Assembly (NCBI GenBank): GCA_900175165.2
Contig: FWWN02000646.1
Span: 62,001 to 126,000, forward strand
DNA: 64,000 bases
Direction of reading: 5' to 3'
Source of the DNA: Rhizomucor pusillus
Lineage: Eukaryota; Mucoromycota; Mucoromycetes; Mucorales; Lichtheimiaceae
How positions within the stretch are numbered: the stretch's first letter is position 1; every line of letters begins with the position of its first letter. Positions 1 to 9,387 of this stretch are shown piece after piece. The position numbers and the translations under genes were made by a program. The notes below the pieces were generated by a model that did not search any database, had not been told where the DNA came from, and saw only the letters and a program-made list of their open reading frames with translations.

Positions 1-1486
1 ATACTATGCTAGCTGAAATTTGCCGGGAATCCCCTGTTATCCTGGTCCATCGATTTTGTGCTACTCGCTCGATCCTATGGATGATGCTGGAGCTTCCCGC
101 CTTCTCGCTGATCCAAATCCGTTGAGACTGAAGCGCACTTGTATCACGATCCATGTCTGGATCCACTTGAAGCATATAGTACTCGTCCACGTAACGCCTC
201 TTGAGGTCTTTGAATATATCGCGGATGATCGATTTTATAGTAGGATCCGTGAAATAGATGCAGCACATCATACACCCTACACAGTATTAGGAGCAAAGTC
301 TAAACTCCTGCCACGAGAATTAGCATACCAAACATATTATCGAAAACTCTTTCTAAGACAAGTATAGGATATGGTACTATCTTGTCCGTCATTGTCACTA
401 ATTGCACGCAAATGCCCCATATGTTTGCAACAATGGGCACTACAGTGGAAAAGGTCAAAGAATGTTTTGCGCGTTTTACTATTTCATTACTGGACTCACC
501 AGTTGCATAAATAAGGCATCGTATTACAACCTTTCGAAAAATAACGGTGCTCTTTTGATTGCCACGAAAGCTCCGTGCTTGAGAAGTTCTTATTCGTTGC
601 CCGGCCTCTAAGGGACCTTCAGCTGGTGGACCCATATCCAGGGACTGTGCATAAAAGTTTTGATTACGCTTGAGCTCGACGAGAGCCAGAGCAGCACACA
701 CTACCGCGAGCAGAGCTGCAAACAGTAACCAAGAATAGTACCACATCTACCCCATATGTAAATGAACCATTTCCCTTATTCCTATTAGCATGGGGTCTGT
801 TTAGCAGTGTGGCATGATGAATAGAAACCAGTTGCTTATGCCTTACCTTTACTACTATTGAAACTTGCCCACTCGAACTTGGCCGTCGCACGACCGACAT
901 AATAGTATCGATACCTGCAACATTGTATTTACTTAATAGTCTACAAAGAATTTTGTCTCTTTTACCAACAAACGTATCCGTGGCTTTCATGGCGGCCCCT
1001 TGTCACACCGAGAGGTACCATTGCCACGAGAAGGGCTATCACGATTATAATAACGTAGTAGTATTTTTCGAGAGCTTGTGGATGTACGACCCGAACAATA
1101 AATATCAGCACAAGGTTAAGGCTGACCATTGCCAAGCAAGTTGAAGCCATAACATCCGATGTCACCAAAAAGTATGCCAGCACATTACATGCTAGCGACG
1201 TATCGTCTAATTTCGTAAACACAAGCTTGAGGATAGTGAACAGCACGTTGCAACCAACGCTTAGAATAATCAGTCTCAAGGAGACTCGGTCGACGGCGGC
1301 CGGTTTGTACCAGAGCATAAAGGAGTGGAAGCCCAAGACCAGCAAACAGCAGAAAAGGGATATAGCGGCAGTAGCTATAGCTAGTGTTAACAACGCCTCC
1401 ACCTGCAGTCTTGTGGTGATCGCACGGTTAGCCGGCGTCGCTGGGACGTTGCCGACGTCCATAATCAAAAGGAAGCGAAGAAGCAC
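1..1486 (-). CDS. Seven-transmembrane receptor (GPCR-like), 3' end cut by window edge
   Basis: Probable plasma-membrane G-protein-coupled receptor. Exon 1 (966-1486; the start may instead be the ATG at 1462, MDVGNV) encodes four hydrophobic helices. A short exon at 847-914 carries the second extracellular loop (CWYRYYYVG). Exon 3 (329 to about 747) carries TM5 (WLLFAALLAVV), a basic third loop, TM6 and TM7. Exon 4 (1-276), after a 52-nt intron at 277-328, gives the end of TM7 (CCIYFTDPT) and a charged cytoplasmic tail that leaves the window. The intron between exons 2 and 3 does not close in phase with the most natural acceptor: an acceptor near 715 fits the phase but shortens TM5. That junction is therefore uncertain. 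The helix pattern and the FTDPT-like end of TM7 suit cAMP-receptor/GPR1-like fungal receptors. The ligand cannot be told. Confidence 0.72.
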
Positions 1487-2500
1487 TTGAAGGAGAAAGG
1501 GCAGATGCCGGACATTTTCCGAATGCTTGGTCAGGTTTCAGCGAAAATAGAAAATTTCCATGTCGCGGGGATGTTCCAAGATGCGATATCCAGCAAACCA
1601 TCAATTCCCATTGACTTCTATAGATACTGCAGCCATGCGAATTATATGACTCTGGTGCAAGTTCCTAAAATGTTATCTATAGCCTTTGTGAGCATCCGCC
1701 ATTACTTTATTATTTATCCGGAACATGCCTTGATGGTTTTCCTCAGAAATTGAATACAACATTTATCACAGAAAATGCTATAAATCTATGTAATTATACT
1801 TGCTCTAAAATACAAAATGGTCTTGAATATTAGAACAGGCGCTGCGGCTCCTGTGTGAGCAAGTGTTCGTCTTTTGAGAAAGACGTGCTGATACGATCGG
1901 AGAATCTGGGTGGGGCTTTTCCTTATGGGGGATGCGGAGGAGTTGACAGTTTTGATTCATGCAACGGCGAAGTTGGATATGGCAGATACTGTAGGCAGGT
2001 ACAGATAATAAGAAACTGAAATGAGCGCTTATAAGATATAAGCATAAGCGCGCAGCGAAAATTGCTCCCTAATAGGGCCAGCCCATAAATTCTTTTTTTC
2101 TGGCTTTCTTCATGTTTGGGAAGGGCAACGCTTCCCAAGGTCTTGCGCACGGCCATACGCATCCATACACACGTAGAGCACACATGCACGCAGAGAAAGA
2201 GAACAGGTCCACAAAGACTAGAAGGAAGAATAGAATCATTATTATGTTGATGTAGGCGGCGCAGCTGATCTCGTCTATATAGCACTGGTATACTTCAAGG
2301 TTTTATAGATTGGGGCCGTAATTTTTCTGGCGTTCTAGCTGCTATTGAGGAAGTATCAAGCACACTGATATGCAGAAATTATATAGAATTCATGAGAGGA
2401 AACTGGTGTTGATTATTAGCAATTTCTGCTTCATGCATTGAGTTCTAATACATGGAAAACCGACGAGATAGCTTTCATGCTGTATAGTCTTTTCAGAAAG
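1487..2500. other. Intergenic, no supported gene
   Basis: This is the upstream region of the receptor gene plus AT-rich sequence up to the left end of the mobile element. Open frames at 1487-1753 (+) and 1923-2285 (-) show no recognisable domain, no splice continuation and unusual composition, so I do not call them. Confidence 0.5.
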
Positions 2501-2562
2501 TAAAGTCGCACCCCAATGAGAATAGATTTCGCACTCCCCCCAAATATAAAGTCGTGATTCGC

Positions 2563-2600
2563 AAAAATAGAGTTCGCGCCTCTGACAGATCAGATGTCGC
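2563..2600 (+). repeat. Left terminal inverted repeat core
   Basis: Reads inward as AAAAATAGAGTTCGCGCC followed by TCTGACAGATCAGATGTCGC. Its reverse complement matches 6453-6490 with four mismatches. Confidence 0.85.
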
Positions 2601-3140
2601 TTTTTCGGGATGACTTGTTGCACAAAAATTGGGTAGATCCGAGAGTGTCTCTTGTAACCATGCCGTGCATTGGTCAACCACCTGGTACAGTATGTTGCGT
2701 ATCCTCCAATCAAGCTAGGACGAAGGCAGACCTTCGACCTTTTGGAAATTCAGCAAAGACTAATGGAAAGGATCCAGATACGGTGAACGATGGGAAAAGT
2801 GGTGATCTCAACATCCGAAAACATCTTCAGGCGGTCGACTGTAGGGAAGCTGGTAAGATGTTGGAAGATGAAAAGCGTATACTGCCATCGACAATGCGCC
2901 AAATTTGCAGGAGACTGACTGTCTAAACCTTAGGACACGGAACGTTTCACCATATTCGTTTTGTAGAGCTCGAGGACCAGTTGGATAGAGGGGCCAGGTC
3001 TCTGAATATCGCTTTATAACTTCAGATATCAAATCAGAGCAGTGTGTACTTGTATAATTAAAAAATATGCCAACTTGCGGCATCATTGGCTCTCACGGAA
3101 GTCATCACACAGCACCTCTACGCGGGCGGGCATGTGTTGA
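2601..3140. other. Left interior of the transposon, no assigned gene
   Basis: Overlapping open frames occur on both strands (2594-2926 plus; 2808-3086 minus). Neither shows a known domain, and neither clearly continues the gene to its right. The region may hold the 3' end of the accessory gene or a decayed third frame. Confidence 0.3.
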
Positions 3141-3448
3141 AGCAGCGACCCGAAGTCGCATCATAGTCAGCGGGGAGGCTGTTGCAGCCCCAAGTCGCTG
3201 GTATGTGTAGAGGCTTTACTGGCGGTGAAAGATTATGCTTTCTGGTGATGTCTTCTGAAAAATCCAAAGCCGAACTACTGTTAATGAGCAGCAGCGATTA
3301 GATGTGCGCCAATCAAATACAATGCGACGTTCATACCTTGGAGATGATCCAAAATTGGTTGAAGATGGAGCTTGCGCTCCAAATAAGAAAAGATTCTTTG
3401 GGGGGGGGGGCAAGGAGGTGGATCCTGCGGCTTGGTACCGATGTTCAC

Positions 3449-4935
3449 TCAAAGCACTTCCTTGTCTTTGCCCTGGCCAAAGCCACCAGCAAACTCGATC
3501 AGCACAACCGTGGCCTTTGGCCTATCTGTCGTCGATATGACACCATCCCATTTGTGGCGTTTCGTACTGTCCGCTTGGATCTTGATCCTAATATTATTAT
3601 TGTTGATAAATAACTGCATAAATAGCTTTCACTCATCTTCTCGCCACTCCAGTGTAAACCTATCGTTGAAGATTATGAACAAATTGTCGAGAACTGTTAT
3701 TGCACCGTGGTAGGCGCTCGTTCTTTCACCCAAGATCCCGAGAACAGGATTTTTAGGGGACTCTAATAGGTCAAACCTGGGTAACCCATATTGAATCAGT
3801 ACAATGCGTTTGCCAGCGCTTAGCTTATTTCCATTTGCGTTGAAATCTTACCAGTGTCCAGCAATTTTCTCAACAGCCCGCAGGTCATAATGGCAAGTCA
3901 TTCGGTACATGGTTGGATTAATAACATGAGTTCTTAAAGTCACTCGTAGGTCGTGCAAATCAGCATCCGCCGCCGCCATATTCTCCAAAAGCTTTCCGCA
4001 ATATGTCTCCAGTTCCCAGATAGCATCTGCAGGCTTTTTCAAACACAGGAAGTGCTTCTTAGAAAGGCTTTTCACGAAGAGTTCAACAGTATCTCGTCCG
4101 GTTAAGTCGATTATGTTTAGTTCATTTAAGCTCAATAGTTGAGTTAGTCGCTCATTGTTCGTAATAGCGCACACTGCTCACCACATGTTTAAAGCTTGAG
4201 TTAGTGGATGCAACTTTCTGATCTCCTCCAACAGCTGGGGGTACTGTTCATCGGCTGCTTCATTGGGTGTCTGTTCTCGCTCTCCCTGGTGTCGCAACGA
4301 TTGTAGGTGATTTTCATCCGTAACGTCATTGCTTGTCTGTTCTTGGCCATTATTCTTCTTGTTACACTTAGCAGCTTTTTCAGCGGTGTTAAGCAAGCCA
4401 TCGTACGTCCTTTCGACGATGGCTTCCTTGACTTCTAACGTCCGTTTCTGGGCTCTTCTTTTCGCGTCGGCTTCGCGTCGTTGTTCCCAGAGCTCTTGAT
4501 ACCTGCGACCGAACTCCGTATTCGGATTACCTCGATGCTACAAGCGGGTATTGGAAAAAGCTATATGTCGTTCTGATGCTAAAAATATACCGCCATCTTT
4601 TTCTGAGCTCTGAGTATCGACTTCCTGTTCGCAACATCATCTTTCTGGGCGTCTCTCAAGGCCGTGTATACGACAAATTGGTTGCAACCTCTGTGTCAGT
4701 GAAAGACGATGCAAACTGGAAATAATCGTAAGCAATTTGTGTCGTGATATCTTTTTGTGCCTGTTGCCATTCGGCTATGCGATTTTTAGTAATCTCGTTG
4801 TTCGCCATGTCTTTTGTTCCAGGTAACTGCAAGATGATGCGGTCTTCAGTTTCCTGGGAAACGGAATCGTACTTATTTTCGTCCGTAAAGGTGCTGTGCA
4901 GTAGTGATCGTCCAAAAATAACTTAAGAGTCAAAG
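3449..4935 (-). CDS. Unknown multi-exon gene carried by the transposon, with one frameshift
   Basis: Not recognised. Reading minus, coding sequence begins near 4935 and continues in exons ending at 4591, then 4182-4537, 3852-4130, 3633-3776 and 3587 down to an in-frame TGA at 3449-3451. The introns are 4538-4590 (53 nt), 4131-4181 (51 nt, CTAAC branch site), 3777-3851 (75 nt) and 3588-3632 (45 nt). The protein is helical and charged (GRRYQELWEQRREADAKRRA), then has a conserved-looking block (HDLRVTLRTHVI, CHYDLRAVEKIAGHW), then TKRHKWDGV followed by VVLIEFAGGFGQGKDKEV. The last part resembles the D...(I/V)E core of some PD-(D/E)XK-type folds; that is a guess, and the usual lysine is absent. 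A two-base duplication near 4665 breaks the frame. Downstream of the TGA a further coding-like frame (about 3300-3400) crosses an 11-G run, so the true 3' end may lie further left. Confidence 0.5.
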
Positions 4936-5043
4936 AGATGTTTGTCGATAATGAAGAATGCGGTCAACAAAAGGAAACTTGAGGAATGGATAAGTCAAAC
5001 CCACTCTTTTGTTCTCCACTTAGACATCGACTTGAGAGGAACG

Positions 5044-6326
5044 TTACAGTTGCTCTCTGTTGCGACACTTATCTAAGCATTTATGGGAATGAGAGACGAA
5101 ACCTTCGTAATCGCTCGGCTTTAAGCTCTCACTCGCTTCAGTGATCTTGGTCATCAGTGTCTCTTTTTCCAAGAACCTGTTGCGCTTAACTATGCTCTTG
5201 ACTACTGACCAGAACTGCTCAATAGGGTTGAGCTCAGGAGAGTACGACAGAAGATAGGTATACCGGTAGCCACGGAACGTGATGTACTTGGCTATATCGC
5301 TAGACGTATGGATGGGAGCGTTATCCATTACGAGGTAATGACCCTTCGTGTGTGGATACTGGTCCATTTCATCCGTTGTGGTCTTCAAGAAGCTAAGGTA
5401 ATGATCTGTTGCTGTCCCTGTGCTCATAATTTCAGCATAACCTCCTTGCTTCCTCTTCTTGGCTGGCGGTTGTGGCAGTCTCAGGCTGCACTTGACCAGA
5501 CCTGAAGCAGAGATCGCGCCCAAAATGGTGGTTGTCTGCGCTCGTGTTTTGGACACAGTGACTGCCGCAGGCGAGCCTTTCTTTGACCAGGCCATACTGC
5601 GCTTCATGTTAACGTGGAAGGCAAACTCATCCAGGAAGACGCAATTGGTCCTAAAGTCCATATCGGTCACCTCCCACTTGCGAACCCAGTCAAGGCGCTC
5701 TTGAATCTTGGCCTCACTGTTCCTGTCTATAGGCTGAAACCGCGTCTTCTTAAGTGACAGATTGCACTGCGTCCTCACAAAGTCATAAGCGGTGCTCTTA
5801 GAGACCTTGAGTCCCTCGAATGTTTGAGACAGCCGCTCCATCAATTGTTCCAGAACAGCCGCAGGATTCTCATCAACATACTCTAAAAGGACCTTCTTAT
5901 GCTCTTCATTGAGAATACGCGGGCGACCGTTCTTCTTAGGCTTCTTGAAAATGCTGTCAGGATCCGCCTCATACGGTTTGGCCCATCTTTGAGCCGTGCG
6001 AATGTGTATACCCAGCTGCTTTGCAGAACTTTCTCAAACATCAGTTTGAAGAACCTGACTTTGGCCTGATACGTGTAGAGCGTGTACACTCGCTTGATCG
6101 ACGCTTCTCTCATGCGAACGTCCACATCCTTTTTTACGTCATCAGTTTGCATGGCGTCTGATCGGCCATCGCTCTCGCGAGTTCGATTACGCAAATACTG
6201 CGTGTATTAACTTAACGTTTCAAGAGCATACTGCTCTTCGTCGACGACGTAGTCCATGGGCTCAGGTCTGCCATATTCATCAACAGCATTACCTTGCCCA
6301 TCTTCATAGAAAAATTGAATGCTCAT
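5044..6326 (-). pseudogene. Tc1/mariner-type DDE transposase, broken
   Basis: Cut-and-paste transposase remnant. The catalytic half (5044-5844) is intact. The three acidic residues lie in FLDEFAFHV, YLVMDNAPIHTS and SYSPELNPIEQFW, with 34 residues between the last two, so it is DD34E (numbered from the ATG at 5844: D72, D174, E209). Upstream in the same frame a GRPR-like hook and helix-turn-helix residues (KQLGIHIRTAQRWAKPY) form the DNA-binding part. The probable start is the ATG at 6326 (MSIQFFYEDGQGN). Two lesions stop full-length translation: an in-frame TAA near 6210 and a frameshift near 6030, between LMFE and the HTH block. It sits tail-to-head with the unknown gene to its left and just inside the right inverted repeat. 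Confidence 0.88.
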
Positions 6327-6452
6327 TTTGCGATGTAAATTTTCAGTGCACGATATGGTAGAAGGAGGAAAGCTTAGACTTAGAAACGCTTACGTACTTT
6401 ATACACTCTTGGAGGAGGTGCCAAGCTTTGTGAGACAAGACCTCCTGGAGAT

Positions 6453-6490
6453 GCGACATCTGATTTGCCAGTGGCGCGAACTGTATTTTT
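6453..6490 (-). repeat. Right terminal inverted repeat core
   Basis: On the plus strand it starts GCGACATCTGATTTGCCAGT and ends in a T run. It pairs with the left repeat at 2563-2600. Just inside it (6410-6450) a further imperfect inverted repeat, built on AGGAGGT / ACCTCCT, may form a subterminal binding site. Confidence 0.85.
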
Positions 6491-6526
6491 TGGGAAATGC
6501 GGTTTTCATTGGGTGGGAAAGAGTGT

Positions 6527-7315
6527 ACAACTCAATTGGCCGGCCGTACACAGTTTGGACGCTATACGACTGTCATACTTCGCCAGCGACAATTTCACAA
6601 GCAAGAACAGCATCCAGATTGTTTCAAAAAGTTGCGATCGAAGCCATCAAACATCCAGGTGCTCCGAAGCTGAAAAGACCAAGGTGGAGGAGATTATCCA
6701 AAGCAGCAATGATCAAGGACAAATTACGCTTCAAGAAATTATCGAACTGTTTGACGGGAATGACAGTACCATTTCCATCATCGGAAACTCAAAGCTAAAC
6801 ACAAAGGTGCAGGCTCTAGCCGAGGAGATGTATCCGGCAATCAAGGCAACAAACGAGAAACTGAGCTCGCATTTGAAAACGTTGCTTCTGTAACTATTCA
6901 TACCCGCATTCATTGCTCCCCACCACCCATTCATTAAGCATGTAAGCAGGGATCATATCATTAATAACAATATATCCATATCTACAGTATTTTTATGTGT
7001 TAGGGTAACTGTTGTGGTAGCCTCCATTGTTGTTCTGTAAGTTTTGAAAATGTGGATGTCACTGTCTTATTTGGGCAATCAATCTGGTACCTGTAATTCA
7101 CAAAGTCTTGATACGACTTCTTCTGTTCCAACGTTTTCATGCGCATATTTCATGTGCTGTACTTCATATTTATGCCTTTGCGCTGCATGGAGAGTATGTC
7201 TGATAATCATGTAGCATTGTTGAATTGTATGTGCATCGGCTTTTCAAAGGTAGTATTTTGGATGGCATGATAGCGCAAATGCCGGCTGGCAAAATTTTTT
7301 TGCTACGTTTAAGAA
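6527..7315 (+). other. Flank of the transposon with a coding-like fragment (about 6546-6893)
   Basis: A plus-strand frame runs out of the right inverted repeat and stops near 6893. Its last 100 or so residues look protein-like (KVEEIIQSSNDQGQITLQEI, ALAEEMYPAIKATNEKLSS; charged, helical) and an acceptor-like TTCGCCAG lies at its start. No partner exon is visible on the other side of the transposon. It may be the 3' end of an unrelated or interrupted gene. From 6900 to 7315 I see only AT-rich sequence and the DNMT2 upstream region. Confidence 0.3.
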
Positions 7316-8876
7316 ATGGCACCTTTGCGAATGCTGGAATTCTACTCAGGCATCGGCGGCATGGTCATAATACACAATAAGGGATCGCCTAGAAGTACAT
7401 ATAACTCAATTACCTGAACATTAGCATTATGCTGCTTCTTTGGCAGGCTGGGATTTCCAAGTTGTCAAAGCCTTTGACATTAACGATGTCGCAAACAATG
7501 TATGTAACACAGTCGAAAGAAAGAGATAGACGCCTGAAGAAGATAATTAACATCAAAAATATAATGGTTGAAAAGATCTACAGGCATAACTTTGGTGGGA
7601 ATACTGTTGCACAGGCAGGTTAGCAGCGGATCCAAGGCTTCGAGTGCAGATGACTAACGGCTTGTAACAGCGTCAGATCGAGGCTTTAGAGGTGAAGCAG
7701 TATGAAAAATATGCTGCAGATATTTGGACAATGTCGCCGCCGTGCCAACCATACACACGTACCGGTCTACAGCAAGGCAGTCTTGACGCACGATCAAGAA
7801 GCTTTTTATATCTCATGCGCGTATTGCGAGAAATGACAGTGAGGCCTAGTTATATTCTTGTCGAAAATGTCAAGGGATTCGAAGTGAGTTCTATGTTTGC
7901 CTCCATACTTGATGTCAATATCTTTAACTCTAAATTGCTGTAGGAATCTGACTCGCGGGACATTTTAGTGGATACTCTGAAAGCCTGTGGATACCAGTTT
8001 CAAGAGTTTCTCCTCACTCCTTTACAGTTGGGAATACCTAACTCCCGAATGAGATATTACCTACTGGTGAGCTACTGTTATGTTGGCTTTGCGGGAAGAT
8101 TATATTTACCAAGATGTAATGCACTTCTAGGCGAAAAGCAATACATTAACTTTCGCTCATCCTCCCACAGGCACGATTTTGGGTTTCGTGCCATTTTCGC
8201 GCTACATGTCAACAGAATTTGTCGATAACCGAGCAACCGATTTGAAGGACGAAGGCAATCTTTTGCATGCATCCAACACAGCGGATCCCATACAGCCAAT
8301 AATTGATTTCCTTGAGCCCAATCTCGGGGAGGAGGAGAACAAGTACATGATACCCGAAAAGACCTTGTTGAATCATGGCCATGCATTCGATATCGTGAGA
8401 CCATCCAGCCGACGTTCTTGCTGCTTTACAAAAGGTTTGAACGAATGTTTCTGATTGCGTTTCAGGGTTATTTACTTTGATTTTCATTATAGGATATTAT
8501 CACTTTGTCGAGGCGACCGGCTCAATTCTGCAATTAAATGAGGATCTAAATGTAAGAATATTGTAAACTAAAATTCTGGAATCAAGTTTCTGTAACACGG
8601 ATCCTTTTCTCTTAATAGACAGAAGAAACCTTCCGTCTTGCACAGGACGCAAAGCAATCAGGTGACAGCATAATGCAGAAACAGACATTAGAGCCCTTGA
8701 AGCTACGGTACTTCACTCCTCGAGAGGTGGCAAACCTGATGGGCTTCCCGGATTCCTTTGGATTTCCGGAAACAACAACGCTGAAGCAACGATATCGAAC
8801 GCTAGGCAATAGCATCAATGTGCGGCTTGTTGCTGAGCTCATGAAGTACTTGATGCTTGAGAAACCAGCTGAGTAA
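7316..8876 (+). CDS. DNMT2: DNMT2-type tRNA (cytosine-5) methyltransferase
   Basis: Methylates C38 in the anticodon loop of tRNA-Asp and related tRNAs, as known for the DNMT2/Pmt1 family. Eight exons (7316-7363, 7425-7499, 7576-7614, 7671-7883, 7944-8066, 8131-8434, 8493-8551, 8619-8876) give 372 aa. All core motifs are present: FYSGIGGM (SAM binding), SPPCQPYTRTG with the catalytic Cys, VENVKGFE, NSRMRYYLL, the DNMT2-specific CFTKGYYHFVE, and LGNSINVRLVAEL at the C-terminus. The intron after exon 1 has a GTCATA donor. The one after exon 3 fits best as a GC-AG intron (CAG|GCAGGT), though a GT donor a few bases earlier is possible. No DNA-methyltransferase-style regulatory domain precedes the catalytic part. 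The gene lies about 0.8 kb from the transposon end. Confidence 0.93.
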
Positions 8877-9387
8877 TCATACTCATGAAATCCTGTAGAA
8901 TAATCATTAGTCATTGTTTATCCATGTACAGTACTTCAGAGCCGTACTGTAATGAAGAACGTTGCGTACAATATGTGTATCAAAAAAATACAAAGGCATT
9001 TTATATCATAAGTATCTATTTGTATCTGTATATACATAGGACCTCTGTACAACTTAGAGCGCAAGGAATAATGAACTAGAACAAACAAAGGAAATCGTGC
9101 CATCATTCTGTCTGTTGATAACGACAATCATTTTTAACTTTCAAATCTTGCTGTTTTATCTAAACTCGCATTCTCTATTGGTATCGTGCAGGATAGTGTT
9201 TAGCATTACCCTGAGTTATCATGTTGGCGTTTCTAAACTCTCATCATCGGAAGAAAGCCGACGATACGGATAGAAGCGATCCATGCCTGCAGTGTGCAGA
9301 GACAGAAAAAGAGATGAGATTGCCCCGCCATTTTCCAATTTCCATTCCGCGTCGTTCCCACCTTTTTCCTGAGGCGCCTCTCAATAA
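8877..9387. other. Intergenic, nothing recognised
   Basis: 3' flank of DNMT2 and upstream region of the MGA2-like gene. Short frames only. Confidence 0.6.

Larger units (their letters stand above)
2501..6526. mobile_element. DNA transposon of about 4 kb with terminal inverted repeats, Tc1/mariner superfamily
   Basis: The ends carry an imperfect inverted repeat. The 38 bases at 2563-2600, reverse-complemented, match 6453-6490 at 34 of 38 positions (core GGCGCGAACT). Weaker similarity continues outward around a CACCC(C)AATGA motif to TA dinucleotides at 2501 and 6525, which I take as approximate ends because Tc1/mariner elements insert at TA. Between the repeats lie a DD34E transposase (minus strand, broken) and a second minus-strand gene of unknown function. 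At the left end a TAAAGTCG motif occurs twice (2501, 2548), so the two ends are not equal in length. The exact borders and the target-site duplication are not certain. The broken transposase indicates a non-autonomous, ageing copy. Confidence 0.75.

Noticed and set aside
22..367. Plus-strand open frame at the left edge
   Set aside because: It is the antisense shadow of the receptor's last exons, whose minus frame reads through TM7 and the tail.
1923..2285. 120-aa minus open frame
   Set aside because: Odd composition (Cys/His/Pro-rich), no domain, no splice continuation.
4175..4177. In-frame TGA between two open frames of the transposon gene, at first read as a nonsense mutation
   Set aside because: A 51-nt intron (4131-4181) with GTGAGC donor, CTAAC branch site and AG acceptor removes it without changing frame.
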